64,000 nucleotides of DNA from VRUE01 sp035318745. Lineage in GTDB: Bacteria > Actinomycetota > Thermoleophilia > Solirubrobacterales > 70-9. Positions 35,604 through 44,354 of the stretch are shown in pieces. The number at the start of each line of letters is the position of its first letter. The stretch's first letter is position 1. The notes below the pieces were generated by a model, which saw only the letters and a program-made list of their open reading frames with translations, searched no databases and had not been told where the DNA came from. The DNA lies in contig DATHEA010000021.1 in NCBI GenBank assembly GCA_035318745.1, positions 186,001-250,000 on the forward strand, in the 5' to 3' direction. The translations under genes and the position numbers were made by a program.

Positions 35604-36509
35604 GTGAAGGTTCTCGTCACCGGAGCGAGCGGCTTCATCGGCTCGGCGCTGTGCGACGCGCTGCTCGCCCGCGGTGACACGGTCGTCGGCCTGTCGCGCG
35701 ATCCACAGCGCGCTCGCGGCACAAACCCGAGTGTCGTCTGGCACGCCTGGGAGCCGACCCTGGAACGACCCCCGGCGGCCGCGTTCGAGAACGTCGACGG
35801 GGCGATCAATCTCGAGGGCGAGAAGATCAACCAGCGCTGGACCGACGACGCCAAGCGGCGGATCATGGAGAGCCGCCGCACGGGAACCCACAACCTGATC
35901 GCGGCGATTGCCGGCGTCGAGAAAAAGCCCCGGGTTCTCGTCAACCAATCGGCGATCGGCTTCTACGGCGACCGCGGCGACGCGATGGTCGACGAGTCGG
36001 CCCCATCAGGAGAGGGCTACGACGCCGAGGTCGTGCGCGAGTGGGAGGCGGCGGCGCGCGAGGCAGAGAACGTCGGTGTGCGCCTCGCGATCGTCCGCAC
36101 CGGGCACGTGCTCGACCCTCGTGGCGGCCTGCTCGGCGAGCTGATGACGCCTTTCAAGCTGGGGATAGGCGGACCGATCGCCGGCGGGCGCCAGTACATG
36201 TCCTGGATCCACATCGACGACGAGGTCGGGATCCTGCTCTGGGCGCTCGACAGCGAGAAGGTAAGCGGCACGGTCAACTCGACCGCGCCCAACCCGGTCA
36301 CCAACCGCGAGTTCTCCCATGCCATCGGACGGGCACTGAGCCGGCCGGCGTCGGTGCCCGTCCCGGGCTTCGTGCTCGATCTCAAATTCGGCGGTGAGTT
36401 CGGCAGGGTCTTGCGAGGAGGGCAACGGGTGATGCCGCGGCGGGCGCTCGACCTCGGCTACAAGTTCCGCTATCCGGAGATCGACGGTGCGCTGAAGAAC
36501 CTGTTGTAG
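35604..36509 (+). CDS. NAD(P)-dependent epimerase/SDR of the TIGR01777 (YfcH) family
   Basis: The 301-residue extended-type SDR begins KVLVTGASGFIGSALCDALL (Rossmann GxxGxxG). INLEGEKINQRWTDDAKRRI is specific to the YfcH/SulA-like family, followed by NQSAIGFYGDRGDAMVDES with the active-site Tyr. The C-terminal domain (PVPGFVLDLKFGGEF, VMPRRALDLGYKFRYPEID) is DUF1731-like. The physiological substrate is unknown. It is in an operon with the malic enzyme. The TAG stop directly abuts palindromic element B. Confidence 0.9.
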   Translation: MKVLVTGASGFIGSALCDALLARGDTVVGLSRDPQRARGTNPSVVWHAWEPTLERPPAAAFENVDGAINLEGEKINQRWTDDAKRRIMESRRTGTHNLIAAIAGVEKKPRVLVNQSAIGFYGDRGDAMVDESAPSGEGYDAEVVREWEAAAREAENVGVRLAIVRTGHVLDPRGGLLGELMTPFKLGIGGPIAGGRQYMSWIHIDDEVGILLWALDSEKVSGTVNSTAPNPVTNREFSHAIGRALSRPASVPVPGFVLDLKFGGEFGRVLRGGQRVMPRRALDLGYKFRYPEIDGALKNLL

Positions 36510-36617
36510 GGGGAGGGACGGGGTGTCCCCCTGGCGGAACCCGCGTCGAATCCCGTGGCCAGGGCCCGTTTCTCGCCGGCTCACAAGTTCCGACAGGGGG
36601 ACACCCCGTCCCTCCCC
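36510..36617. repeat. Palindromic element B (perfect 24-bp arms)
   Basis: The arms at 36510-36533 and 36594-36617 are exact reverse complements (core ACGGGGTGTCCCCCTG). The 60-bp interior is an inverted copy of the interior of element C at 37119-37175, sharing GAACTTGTGAGCCGGCGAGA and TTCGACGCGGGTTCC. It starts on the base after the SDR stop codon, so it forms the 3' end of that mRNA. Confidence 0.9.
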
Positions 36618-36634
36618 TCGAAAGCCTTTTGGAG

Positions 36635-37210
36635 CTATTCCAGCTTGCTCAGGACGGATTCGCGCAAGCTGCCTGAGTTGCCGGCATCGCTCACAGCTTG
36701 GAGGAGCTTCTTCATCGCTGCGGTCCCCGAGGTTTGCGATAGCTGGGCGATTCCGGCGGTTTCCAGAATCGGTTCCGAGAAGCGGGATGCGGCACGAGTC
36801 GGTTCGCCGATGTAGCCGATAGTGGCTGCGTCCTCGGTTGCGCGGCGAGCGTTGGCTCCGATCTGAGCGAGGTCGAGCTTCCCTTTGCTTTCAGCACTCG
36901 GAAGGCAGATCACACGAACCCGGACATCACCAGCTTCCCCCCCATCCCGAGCAAGCTCGCTTTTAGCTTCAGCACAAAGCGACTCAGCCACGTAAGCACT
37001 CACAGTCGCGCCGCTGGCAACACCTTCACCTTCCCCACAACCAGCTCCTACAAGCAATGCGCAAGCAGCTATCAGCGCCACGGCCGGCCAGCGCAGCGAG
37101 GGTCGGGCATCCCCCTGCAGGAACTTGTGAGCCGGCGAGAAATGAGCCCTTGCGGAGGATTCGACGCGGGTTCCGGCAGGGGGATTCCCGACCCTCGCCT
37201 GCTCAGCCAA
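36635..37210 (-). CDS. Small lipoprotein resembling the N-lobe of a Leu/Ile/Val-type binding protein
   Basis: A signal peptide with lipobox (WPAVALIAACALLVGAGC) is followed by about 130 residues. ATIGYIGEPTRAASRFSEPI and LETAGIAQLSQTSG resemble the ligand-facing segment of type I periplasmic binding proteins, but the protein is far shorter than the 350+ residues of the family. The frame opens at a TTG at 37210, overlapping the pfkA stop, and runs through palindromic element C before the signal sequence. The only in-frame start after the element is a GTG in the signal itself. The start is uncertain. Elements B and C bracket the gene in opposite orientation. Confidence 0.6.
   Translation of the reverse strand: MAEQARVGNPPAGTRVESSARAHFSPAHKFLQGDARPSLRWPAVALIAACALLVGAGCGEGEGVASGATVSAYVAESLCAEAKSELARDGGEAGDVRVRVICLPSAESKGKLDLAQIGANARRATEDAATIGYIGEPTRAASRFSEPILETAGIAQLSQTSGTAAMKKLLQAVSDAGNSGSLRESVLSKLE
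37096..37198. repeat. Palindromic element C (23-bp arms, one mismatch)
   Basis: The arms are at 37096-37118 and 37176-37198 (GCGAGGGTCGGGCATCCCCC and complement). The interior carries GAACTTGTGAGCCGGCGAGA and GATTCGACGCGGGTTCC, the reverse complement of element B with about 85% identity by eye. It ends 4 bp from the pfkA stop. It is read in frame as the first residues of the lipoprotein ORF (for example ARAHFSPAHKFLQG). Confidence 0.9.
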
Positions 37211-38231
37211 AAAAGACCTCAGCCTCGCTATAAAGCTCCTTGGGAACCGTCTTCAGCTCAGCCGTCGCCTCGCTGATCTGCGCCAGCTGGATATCGGTGC
37301 CGCGCAGCGCGGTCATCATGCCCCAACTGCCGTTATGGACCGCATCGATCGCATGCAGGCCGAAGCGGGTCGCGAGCACGCGGTCGAAGGCCGTCGGCGT
37401 GCCGCCGCGTTGCACGTGACCGAGCACGGTCGCCCGCGTCTCCTTGCCCGTCCGCTCCTCGATCTCGTGCTCGAGCCAGTGCGCGATGCCGCCCAGCCGG
37501 ACATGACCGAAGGCGTCGAGGCCCTTGTCCCGGGTTTCGGGAATGCCACCTTTCGGCTGCGCCCCCTCGGAGACGACGACGATCGGAGCAAAGCGTGCCT
37601 CCAGGCGCCGCCCGACGAGCCCGCAGACCTCGTCCAGGTCGAAAGGGTGCTCGGGGATGAGGATGACGTTGGCACCACCGGCGAGGCCGGCGTGAAAGGC
37701 GATCCAGCCGGCGTGGCGGCCCATCACCTCGACGATCAGCACCCGGTGATGACTGTCGGCCGTCGTGTGGAGACGATCGATCGCCTCCATCGCAATGTTG
37801 ACCGCGGTGTCGAAGCCGAAGGTGTAGTCGGTGGCGCTGAGGTCGTTGTCGATCGTCTTCGGCACGCCGACCACCCGCACGCCGTGCTCCTCGTGCAGCC
37901 GGGCGGCGACGCCGAGCGTGTCCTCGCCACCGATCGCGATCAGGCCTTCGACCCCTTCGCTCGCGATGCTCTCGACGATCCGCTCGGCCCCGCCGTCCTC
38001 CTTGAAGGGGTTGGTCCGCGACGAGCCGAGGATGGTTCCCCCGCGGGGCAGGATGCCACGCACCTCCGGCACCCCGAGCGGTCGGCTGTCGCGAGCCAGC
38101 GGCCCGTGCCAGCCGTCGCGGTAGCCGACGAACTCGTGATCGAGGTGTTCGACCCCCTTGCGGACGATCGCCCGGATCACCGCATTGAGTCCGGGGCAGT
38201 CCCCCCCGCCAGTGAGCACGCCGATCCGCAT
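37203..38231 (-). CDS. pfkA: 6-phosphofructokinase, probably pyrophosphate-dependent
   Basis: This enzyme phosphorylates fructose-6-phosphate. The 342 residues have IGVLTGGGDCPGLNAVIRAI, IAIGGEDTLGVAARL, VVGVPKTIDNDLSATDYTFG and EVMGRHAGWIA. In this family the residue after GGE and the Lys of PKTIDND decide the donor. An Asp (GGEDT) with Lys is the PPi-type pattern known from Amycolatopsis methanolica PPi-PFK, while ATP enzymes have Gly. So PPi is the likely donor and the reaction would be reversible. Divergent from the methyltransferase. Confidence 0.9.
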   Translation of the reverse strand: MRIGVLTGGGDCPGLNAVIRAIVRKGVEHLDHEFVGYRDGWHGPLARDSRPLGVPEVRGILPRGGTILGSSRTNPFKEDGGAERIVESIASEGVEGLIAIGGEDTLGVAARLHEEHGVRVVGVPKTIDNDLSATDYTFGFDTAVNIAMEAIDRLHTTADSHHRVLIVEVMGRHAGWIAFHAGLAGGANVILIPEHPFDLDEVCGLVGRRLEARFAPIVVVSEGAQPKGGIPETRDKGLDAFGHVRLGGIAHWLEHEIEERTGKETRATVLGHVQRGGTPTAFDRVLATRFGLHAIDAVHNGSWGMMTALRGTDIQLAQISEATAELKTVPKELYSEAEVFFG

Positions 38232-38302
38232 CGACTCAGCTTAGAAAAGCTGGCCTCCCGGGGTGCTGCGCGCTAAGTTGAGCAAAACCGAAGGGAGCAA
38301 CG

Positions 38303-39118
38303 ATGAGCGACGCCGTCGATCTCACTGCAGTCAGGAAAGCGCAGCAACAGACCTGGTCCGAGGGCGATTTCGCAATGGTCGCCAACCTCGTGATGATGCC
38401 CTCCGAACAGCTCGCCGAGGCGCTGGAGATCATTCCCGACGAGCGTGTGCTCGACGTCGCCTGCGGTAGCGGCAATGCCACCCTTGCGGCCGCGCGGCGC
38501 TCTTGGGGCGGTGTCGTCGGGGTCGACTTCGTGCCGGCCCTGCTCGAGCGCGGTCGCGAGCGCGCGGCGGCGGAGCGCCTCGACGTCGAGTTCGTCGAGG
38601 GCGACGCCGCGGAGCTGCCTTTCGGCGAGGCCGAGTTCGACCTGGTCACGTCCGTCTTCGGGGCGATGTTCGCCCCGGACCAGGAGAAGACGGCAGCTGA
38701 GCTGCTGCGTGTATGCAAGCCGGGCGGCCGGATCGGGATGGCCAACTGGACCCCGGACGGAGGAGTCGGAGGCATGTTCATGACGGTTGCCAAACACGCG
38801 CCGCCACCACCGGGCCTCAACCCACCCCTGCTCTGGGGCACCGAGGACCGGCTTCGCCGGCTGTTCGGCGACGGGATCTCCGACCTACGCATCGAGCGCC
38901 GCATCTCGCGCCAGCCCTTCCGCTCCGCCGACCACTACCTCGACTTCTTCCGCACCTACTTCGGCCCGGTCAAAGTCGCCTTCGAACGGGTGGGCAGCGA
39001 GGGGGAGGAAGCGCTCGAGCGCGATCTGCGGGCCTACCTCGAGCAGGCGAACACTGCCGGCGAGAGGGCGCTTGTGCTCGAGGCTGAGTACCTCGAGGTG
39101 ATCGCGACCCGGGCCTGA
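38303..39118 (+). CDS. Class I SAM-dependent methyltransferase
   Basis: The 271-residue protein has the SAM-binding motif I VLDVACGSGNATLAAA, motif II GVDFVPALLERGRERA, FVEGDAAELPFGEAEFDLVT (motif III and IV) and PGGRIGMANWTPDG. It belongs to the Methyltransf_11/25-type group. The N-terminal VRKAQQQTWSEGDFAMVANL is common in this subgroup. The substrate is unknown. GAAGGGAG lies 6 bases before the ATG. It shares a 71-bp divergent region with pfkA. Confidence 0.88.
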   Translation: MSDAVDLTAVRKAQQQTWSEGDFAMVANLVMMPSEQLAEALEIIPDERVLDVACGSGNATLAAARRSWGGVVGVDFVPALLERGRERAAAERLDVEFVEGDAAELPFGEAEFDLVTSVFGAMFAPDQEKTAAELLRVCKPGGRIGMANWTPDGGVGGMFMTVAKHAPPPPGLNPPLLWGTEDRLRRLFGDGISDLRIERRISRQPFRSADHYLDFFRTYFGPVKVAFERVGSEGEEALERDLRAYLEQANTAGERALVLEAEYLEVIATRA

Positions 39119-39131
39119 GGCGAGCTGATCG

Positions 39132-39284
39132 TCAGGAACTGCTGGGCTTGAAGACCCGGAGCGTTGCCCCGATCAGCAGGACGCCGAAGAAGATCAGCCC
39201 GGCAACGCCGCCACCCTGGCCCAGCCAGGCGTAGCCGACGGTGGTGGCGGCAAGCGCCATGAAGAGGGTGACCACGAGTCCCAT
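39132..39284 (-). CDS. 50-residue two-helix membrane protein
   Basis: This is a short gene between the methyltransferase and trpA. It translates as MGLVVTLFMALAATTVGYAW, then LGQGGGVAGLIFFGVLLIGA and TLRVFKPSSS. Two TM helices are joined by a glycine loop. It lies 29 bp downstream of trpA on the same strand, so it may be the last gene of the trp operon. I do not recognise the family. Codon use (third-position G/C) and intact start and stop support a real gene. Confidence 0.6.
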   Translation of the reverse strand: MGLVVTLFMALAATTVGYAWLGQGGGVAGLIFFGVLLIGATLRVFKPSSS

Positions 39285-39305
39285 GCGGCGCGAATCCTAG
39301 TAGAA

Positions 39306-39322
39306 GCCGCGGTCTACGCGGC
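39306..39322 (-). terminator. Hairpin at the trpA stop
   Basis: GCCGCG and CGCGGC arms enclose a 5-base loop that contains the trpA stop codon. In transcription direction it is followed by TTCTACT, with no long T-run. This would be a weak terminator or a 3'-end hairpin before the small membrane protein gene. Confidence 0.35.
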
Positions 39323-40124
39323 GAGCGCAGCAAGAGAGTCACGCAGGAATTCGCCGACCGCTTGAGCAGCGGATTCGGCGGAGCCGGTCTCGCCTGCCGC
39401 TCTCACCAAGCGACTGCCGACGATGACGCCGTCAGCAATTTCGCCGACTTCGGCGACCTGCTCGGGGGTGCCGATTCCGAACCCGACAGCGACGGGAACT
39501 TCGGCCTCGGCCTTGGTTGCCGCGACCAACTCAGCGAGGCCCTCCGGAAGCTGCCGCCGCTCGCCCGTGGTCCCAACGCTGGAGACGACGTAGACGAAGC
39601 CCTGAGCGGCAGCGCAGATGCGAGCGCGGCGCTCCGGGGGCGTGGTCGGCGCCAGTAGCGGCACGAGCGCCAGCCCTGCCCCCGAAAGCGCCTCACGCAC
39701 CTCGTCAGCCTCGTCGAGCGGCAGGTCGGGAACGATCGCCCCAGCTGCCCCTGCAGCAGCAGCGCGCCCAGCAAACTCAGCAGCACCTCCGTGCGCAAGC
39801 ACCATGTTCGAGTAGACCATCAGCACGACGGGGATCCGCTCCGACACAGACGCGCAGATCTCAAGCGTGCTGCTCAGGATCGCGCCACCGGCGAGAGCCT
39901 CCGTGGCTGCGGCGTGAATCGTCGGCCCGTCAGCAAGGGGGTCGGAGAACGGCACCCCGAGCTCAATCAGATCGGCGCCGGACTCCACATATGTGTTCGC
40001 AATCGCCAGCGAGGCCTCATGGCTGGGAAAGCCACCCATCATGTAAGGCATCAACGCCGCCCGACCCTCGACACGGGCGCTTTCGAACGCGGCGCCGATT
40101 CGCTCGATACCCGCGGCCGTCGCC

Positions 40125-40132
<8 letters not shown>
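39314..40132 (-). CDS. trpA: Tryptophan synthase alpha subunit
   Basis: This subunit cleaves indole-3-glycerol phosphate to indole and channels it to TrpB. The 272 residues have LMPYMMGGFPSHEASLAI, the catalytic Glu in DLIELGVPFSDPLADGPTI, the catalytic Asp in AAAGAAGAIVPDLPLDEADE, and VGFGIGTPEQVAEV (phosphate loop). The start was set at GTG 40132, overlapping the trpB end by 8 nt. The longer frame starting at 40177 would lie in trpB. Confidence 0.96.
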
Positions 40133-41290
<1,158 letters not shown>

Positions 41291-41294
<4 letters not shown>

Positions 41295-41926
41295 TTAGCG
41301 CTAACGCTAGCCGTCTGTGCCGCCTCGAAGAAGGCGGTCATCGCAGCGTGGTCCTTACGGCCGGGCTCGGCCTCGACGCCGCTGGCGACGTCGACCGCAT
41401 AGGGACGGGTGACTGCGATCGCCTCGGCGACGTTCTCGGGCCGCAACCCGCCGGCGACGATCGCCGGTATGTCGGAGCGACGCTCGCCCAACAGACCCCA
41501 ATCGAAGCTCTCGCCGGTGCCGCCCCAGAGCCCCTTTGCGCCCTTGTCGAAGAGGTGAAAGTCAGTCCGGAACGTCTCCGCCGCGTGAACGTCGGCGGCG
41601 CTGGACACATGAACCGCCTTGATCACCTTGACCCCGGTTTTGCGAGCCACCTCACCGCAAAACGAAGGGCCCTCTTCCCCATTCAGCTGCACCATCGTCA
41701 ACCCGGCGTCCTCAACCGCCTTGGCAACCTCACCCAGCTCCGGATTCACAAAAACGCCCACCACCTCGCACTTCCTGCGAAAAGCAGCAGCAATCCGCAC
41801 AGCTTCACCAGCCTCAACCACCCGAGGACTCTCGGCGTAATGGATCAGCCCGACAGCCCAAGCTCCCAAGCGCACGGCCTCGGCGGCGTCATCCAAATTC
41901 GTGATCCCACAGATCTTCACGCGCAT
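41291..41926 (-). CDS. trpF: Phosphoribosylanthranilate isomerase
   Basis: This is the third enzyme of tryptophan synthesis. The 211-residue TIM barrel starts with VKICGITNLDDAAEAVRLGA (catalytic Cys) and has GVFVNPELGEVAKAVEDAG. VDVASGVEAEPGRKDHAAMT carries the catalytic Asp and phosphate loop. Many Actinobacteria lack trpF and use PriA instead; its presence here is worth noting, although the Thermoleophilia lie outside the PriA-only lineages. It lies downstream of palindromic element D, with 39 nt between the element and the ATG (ORF start 41926). Confidence 0.95.
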
Positions 41927-41955
41927 AGAACCAGAGTACGTGAACCACTACAGCT

Positions 41956-42060
41956 GGAGGACCGGGTATCCCCCCGCGGCAACTTGTGAGCCAATCAAGC
42001 GACCGCGCCCTGGCAAAAGTCCCCAGCGGCGGGTTGCGGCGGGGGGAGGCCCGGTCCTCC
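41956..42060. repeat. Palindromic element D (28-bp arms, 3 mismatches)
   Basis: The arms are at 41956-41983 and 42033-42060, with core GGACCGGGTATCCCCCCGC. The interior starts AACTTGTGAGCC and ends GCGGGTTGC, which relates it to elements B and C. It fills most of the 173-bp gap between trpF and htrA. Its transcript would fold into a long stem between htrA and trpF, so it could uncouple their expression. Confidence 0.85.
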
Positions 42061-42099
42061 CGGTTCCGGAGAGGGGACCTCCGCGACCGTCCCCGCCGC

Positions 42100-43305
42100 C
42101 TACCGAGAAGGCACTTCTTCGGCGGACGCGGGCCGTACCCCGAGAGTCACGGCGATCGTCTGAGGCTTCCCATCACGATCAACCGTAAGTTCCAGCTTGT
42201 CCCCCGGCGACGCAGCGTTGACCGCGTTGATCACGTCTTCCATCCCGCTGATCTTCTTGCCGTCGACTTCTGTGATGACGTCGCCGCCGAGCCTGAAGCT
42301 GGCGCCTTCGATCGTCGCCGAGGTGTCGCCGCCCTTGACCCCCGCTTCGTCGGCCGGGCCGCCCTTGACGACTTCGTTGACGAGCACGCCCTCTTCCTCC
42401 GGCAGCTTCAGCGCTTTGGCCAAATCGGGCGTAATGCTGCCGCCGCTGATGCCGAGGTAGGCGTGCTTGATTTCGCCGTGGTCCTCGATCTGCTGGACGA
42501 CTTCGCGCGCCGTGTTGATCGGGACCGCGAAGCCGATGCCGACGTTGCCGTTGCTGCTGCCACCGGTCTGGATCTGGGAGTTGATCCCGATCACCTTGCC
42601 TTCGGATTCGATCAAGGGGCCGCCGGAGTTGCCGGGGTTGATCGCCGCGTCGGTCTGGATCACGTGCGAGATCGAGAAGCCGTTTGGAGCCTGAATCTGG
42701 CGCTGCAAAGCCGAGACGATGCCGCTGGTGACGGTGCGGTCGAGACCGAACGGGTTGCCGATCGCAACAACCGGTTCTCCCACCTCGACGTTCGAGGAAT
42801 CGCCCAGGGCGAGAGGATGGAGGCTGTCCGCCGGCGCATCCACCTTGAGCAGCGCCACGTCGGTTGCCGGGTCGGTCCCGACGACTTCGGCGGTGTAGGT
42901 CTTGTCGGAGGAGCCGAGTTTGACCTCGACCTTGTCGGCGCCTTCGACCACATGGTTGTTGGTGACGATGTGGCCTGCGGTGTCGATCAGAAAGCCCGAG
43001 CCGGTTGCGACCCCGCCGCCTTCGGGCTGACCGAAGGGACTCAATTCGGACGATTCCTGGGGCTTCAGGTCGGAAGAAATGAAAGCGACCCCCTGGCCGT
43101 CGCGGCGGTAGATCTGGTTGACCAGGTTGCCGTCGCCTCCTTCCTTGGAGTCGACCGGAGCGGCCAGAGGCTGGGCGACGGTGACGGTCGAACCGTCGTC
43201 GTCGGCGTGGATCCAGCCGGCGGCGATGGCCACCCAACCGAAAGCCGCGACGACGATGCCGCCGAGAAGGGCAGAACCGAATGAGCTGCGGAGAAAGTTC
43301 TTCAT
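42100..43305 (-). CDS. htrA: HtrA/DegP-type trypsin-like serine protease with PDZ domain
   Basis: This is a membrane-anchored quality-control protease of the cell envelope. The 401 residues carry one N-terminal TM helix (GSALLGGIVVAAFGWVAIAA). The protease domain has His in IVTNNHVVEGADKVEVKLGS, Asp in DPATDVALLKVD and Ser in INPGNSGGPLIESEGKVIGI. One PDZ domain (about 300-390) contains GGDVITEVDGKKISGMEDVI. It is complete, including the triad. It interrupts the trp genes, between trpC and trpF. Confidence 0.96.
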   Translation of the reverse strand: MKNFLRSSFGSALLGGIVVAAFGWVAIAAGWIHADDDGSTVTVAQPLAAPVDSKEGGDGNLVNQIYRRDGQGVAFISSDLKPQESSELSPFGQPEGGGVATGSGFLIDTAGHIVTNNHVVEGADKVEVKLGSSDKTYTAEVVGTDPATDVALLKVDAPADSLHPLALGDSSNVEVGEPVVAIGNPFGLDRTVTSGIVSALQRQIQAPNGFSISHVIQTDAAINPGNSGGPLIESEGKVIGINSQIQTGGSSNGNVGIGFAVPINTAREVVQQIEDHGEIKHAYLGISGGSITPDLAKALKLPEEEGVLVNEVVKGGPADEAGVKGGDTSATIEGASFRLGGDVITEVDGKKISGMEDVINAVNAASPGDKLELTVDRDGKPQTIAVTLGVRPASAEEVPSR

Positions 43306-43342
43306 CGACGAACGATGATCCGGAACGTCCCCAAAGTTCTTC

Positions 43343-43369
43343 TAAAAAGTGCAGCCGAGCCCGGGCTCA
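43343..43369 (-). terminator. Short hairpin and T5 run after trpC
   Basis: GAGCCCGGGCTC (43357-43368) is a perfect 12-bp palindrome overlapping the trpC stop. On the minus strand TTTTT follows 8 bases later (43348-43344). The hairpin has almost no loop and the T-run is short and displaced, so termination would be partial. It would separate trpE-G-D-C from htrA and trpF-B-A. Confidence 0.35.
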
Positions 43370-44167
43370 GGGCAGATGGTGCTCGCGGGTGCCCTCGTCG
43401 GCGCCGGTCAGATCGCGGGCAAGCGCCTCCGGTTCGGCGGCGCTCATCAGCGCCGAGCCGATCAACACTGCGTCGACGCCGACCCGCTCCAGCTCTTCCA
43501 GCTCGGCGCGGGTCGAGATCCCGCTCTCGGCGACAACCGTCTTCCCCGCCGGCACGTCGGGCATCAGCTCGTAGGTGGTGGCGACGTCGACGGTTCCCTC
43601 CTCCAGGTTGCGATTGTTGACCCCGATCACGTCGGCGTCGAGCTGCAGTGCCCGCTCCAGCTCCTCCTCGTCGTGGACCTCGACCAGGCAGTCGAGGTCC
43701 AGGCCCCGGGCCCCGTCGTACATCTCCCGCAGCGCCTCGTCGTCGAGGGCTCTGACGATCAGCAGCACCGCGTCGGCGCCGTTGACCGCTGCCTCGAAGA
43801 GCTGGTAGGGATCGACGATGAAGTCCTTGCGCAGGATCGGCAGGCTGCAGGCAGCGCGGGCAGCGCGGAGATCCTCGAGCGAGCCGCCGAAGTGCAGTTC
43901 GTCGGTGAGCACCGAGAGCGCGGCCGCGCCACCGCGCTCGTAGGCGCCGACCTGGCCGGCGACGGTCGCGGTCGCCGAGATCTCCCCGGCACTCGGCGAG
44001 CGCCGCTTGAACTCGGCGATCAGGGAAAGGCCGGGGCGAACCAGCGCCTCGCTGAACGGCCGGTCGTCGCCGCGGCCGGTAAGCCTCGACTCGAGTTCCG
44101 CCTGGGACGTGCTGTTACGGCGTTCCTCCACCCCGGCGCGCGCCGCGGCGATCAGCTGCTCGATCAT
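43367..44167 (-). CDS. trpC: Indole-3-glycerol phosphate synthase
   Basis: This enzyme closes the indole ring from CdRP. The 266-residue TIM barrel has SLIAEFKRRSPSAGEI (catalytic Glu and Lys), LTDELHFGGSLEDLRAAR, LPILRKDFIVDPYQLFEA, GVNNRNLEEGTVDV and VVAESGISTRAEL. The start is ATG 44167; a GTG two codons earlier is the alternative. It is separate from trpD by a 187-bp gap, unlike the tightly packed genes around it. Confidence 0.96.
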   Translation of the reverse strand: MIEQLIAAARAGVEERRNSTSQAELESRLTGRGDDRPFSEALVRPGLSLIAEFKRRSPSAGEISATATVAGQVGAYERGGAAALSVLTDELHFGGSLEDLRAARAACSLPILRKDFIVDPYQLFEAAVNGADAVLLIVRALDDEALREMYDGARGLDLDCLVEVHDEEELERALQLDADVIGVNNRNLEEGTVDVATTYELMPDVPAGKTVVAESGISTRAELEELERVGVDAVLIGSALMSAAEPEALARDLTGADEGTREHHLP

Positions 44168-44354
44168 TCCCACGTGAGGGACGAAGCCTAGACGGTTGAT
44201 TCCGAATTGACGTGCCCGCGGGGGCGCGACTGGCCAAGTTGGGCGGTGCCCGCGGCCGCAGCGCGTAGTAGCGCTACGCGCGAGGACCGTGGGTGCCGAT
44301 CCAACGCCGTGCCAGGCGCGTCATCCGTGGGTGCGTGAATTCGAATCACCCGTC
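44168..44354. other. 187-bp trpD-trpC intergenic region with a GC-rich hairpin
   Basis: No gene is seen here. GCGCGTAG (44261-44268) and CTACGCGC (44274-44281) form an 8-bp stem with a 5-base loop. GC-rich direct and inverted pieces (GCCCGCGG, CCGCGGGC) lie beside it. On the minus strand no T-run follows. The size suggests an internal regulatory site or promoter of trpC-htrA, but I find no good -35/-10 pair. Confidence 0.4.

Noticed and set aside
36510..37210. Insertion sequence
   Set aside because: The unit has inverted repeats but no transposase; the internal gene encodes a lipoprotein.
44221..44345. tRNA-like pieces (a D-arm-like TGGCCAAGTTGGGCGG and a T-loop-like ATTCGAATC)
   Set aside because: The T-stem does not pair with the loop in register, and no 7-bp acceptor stem closes the structure.
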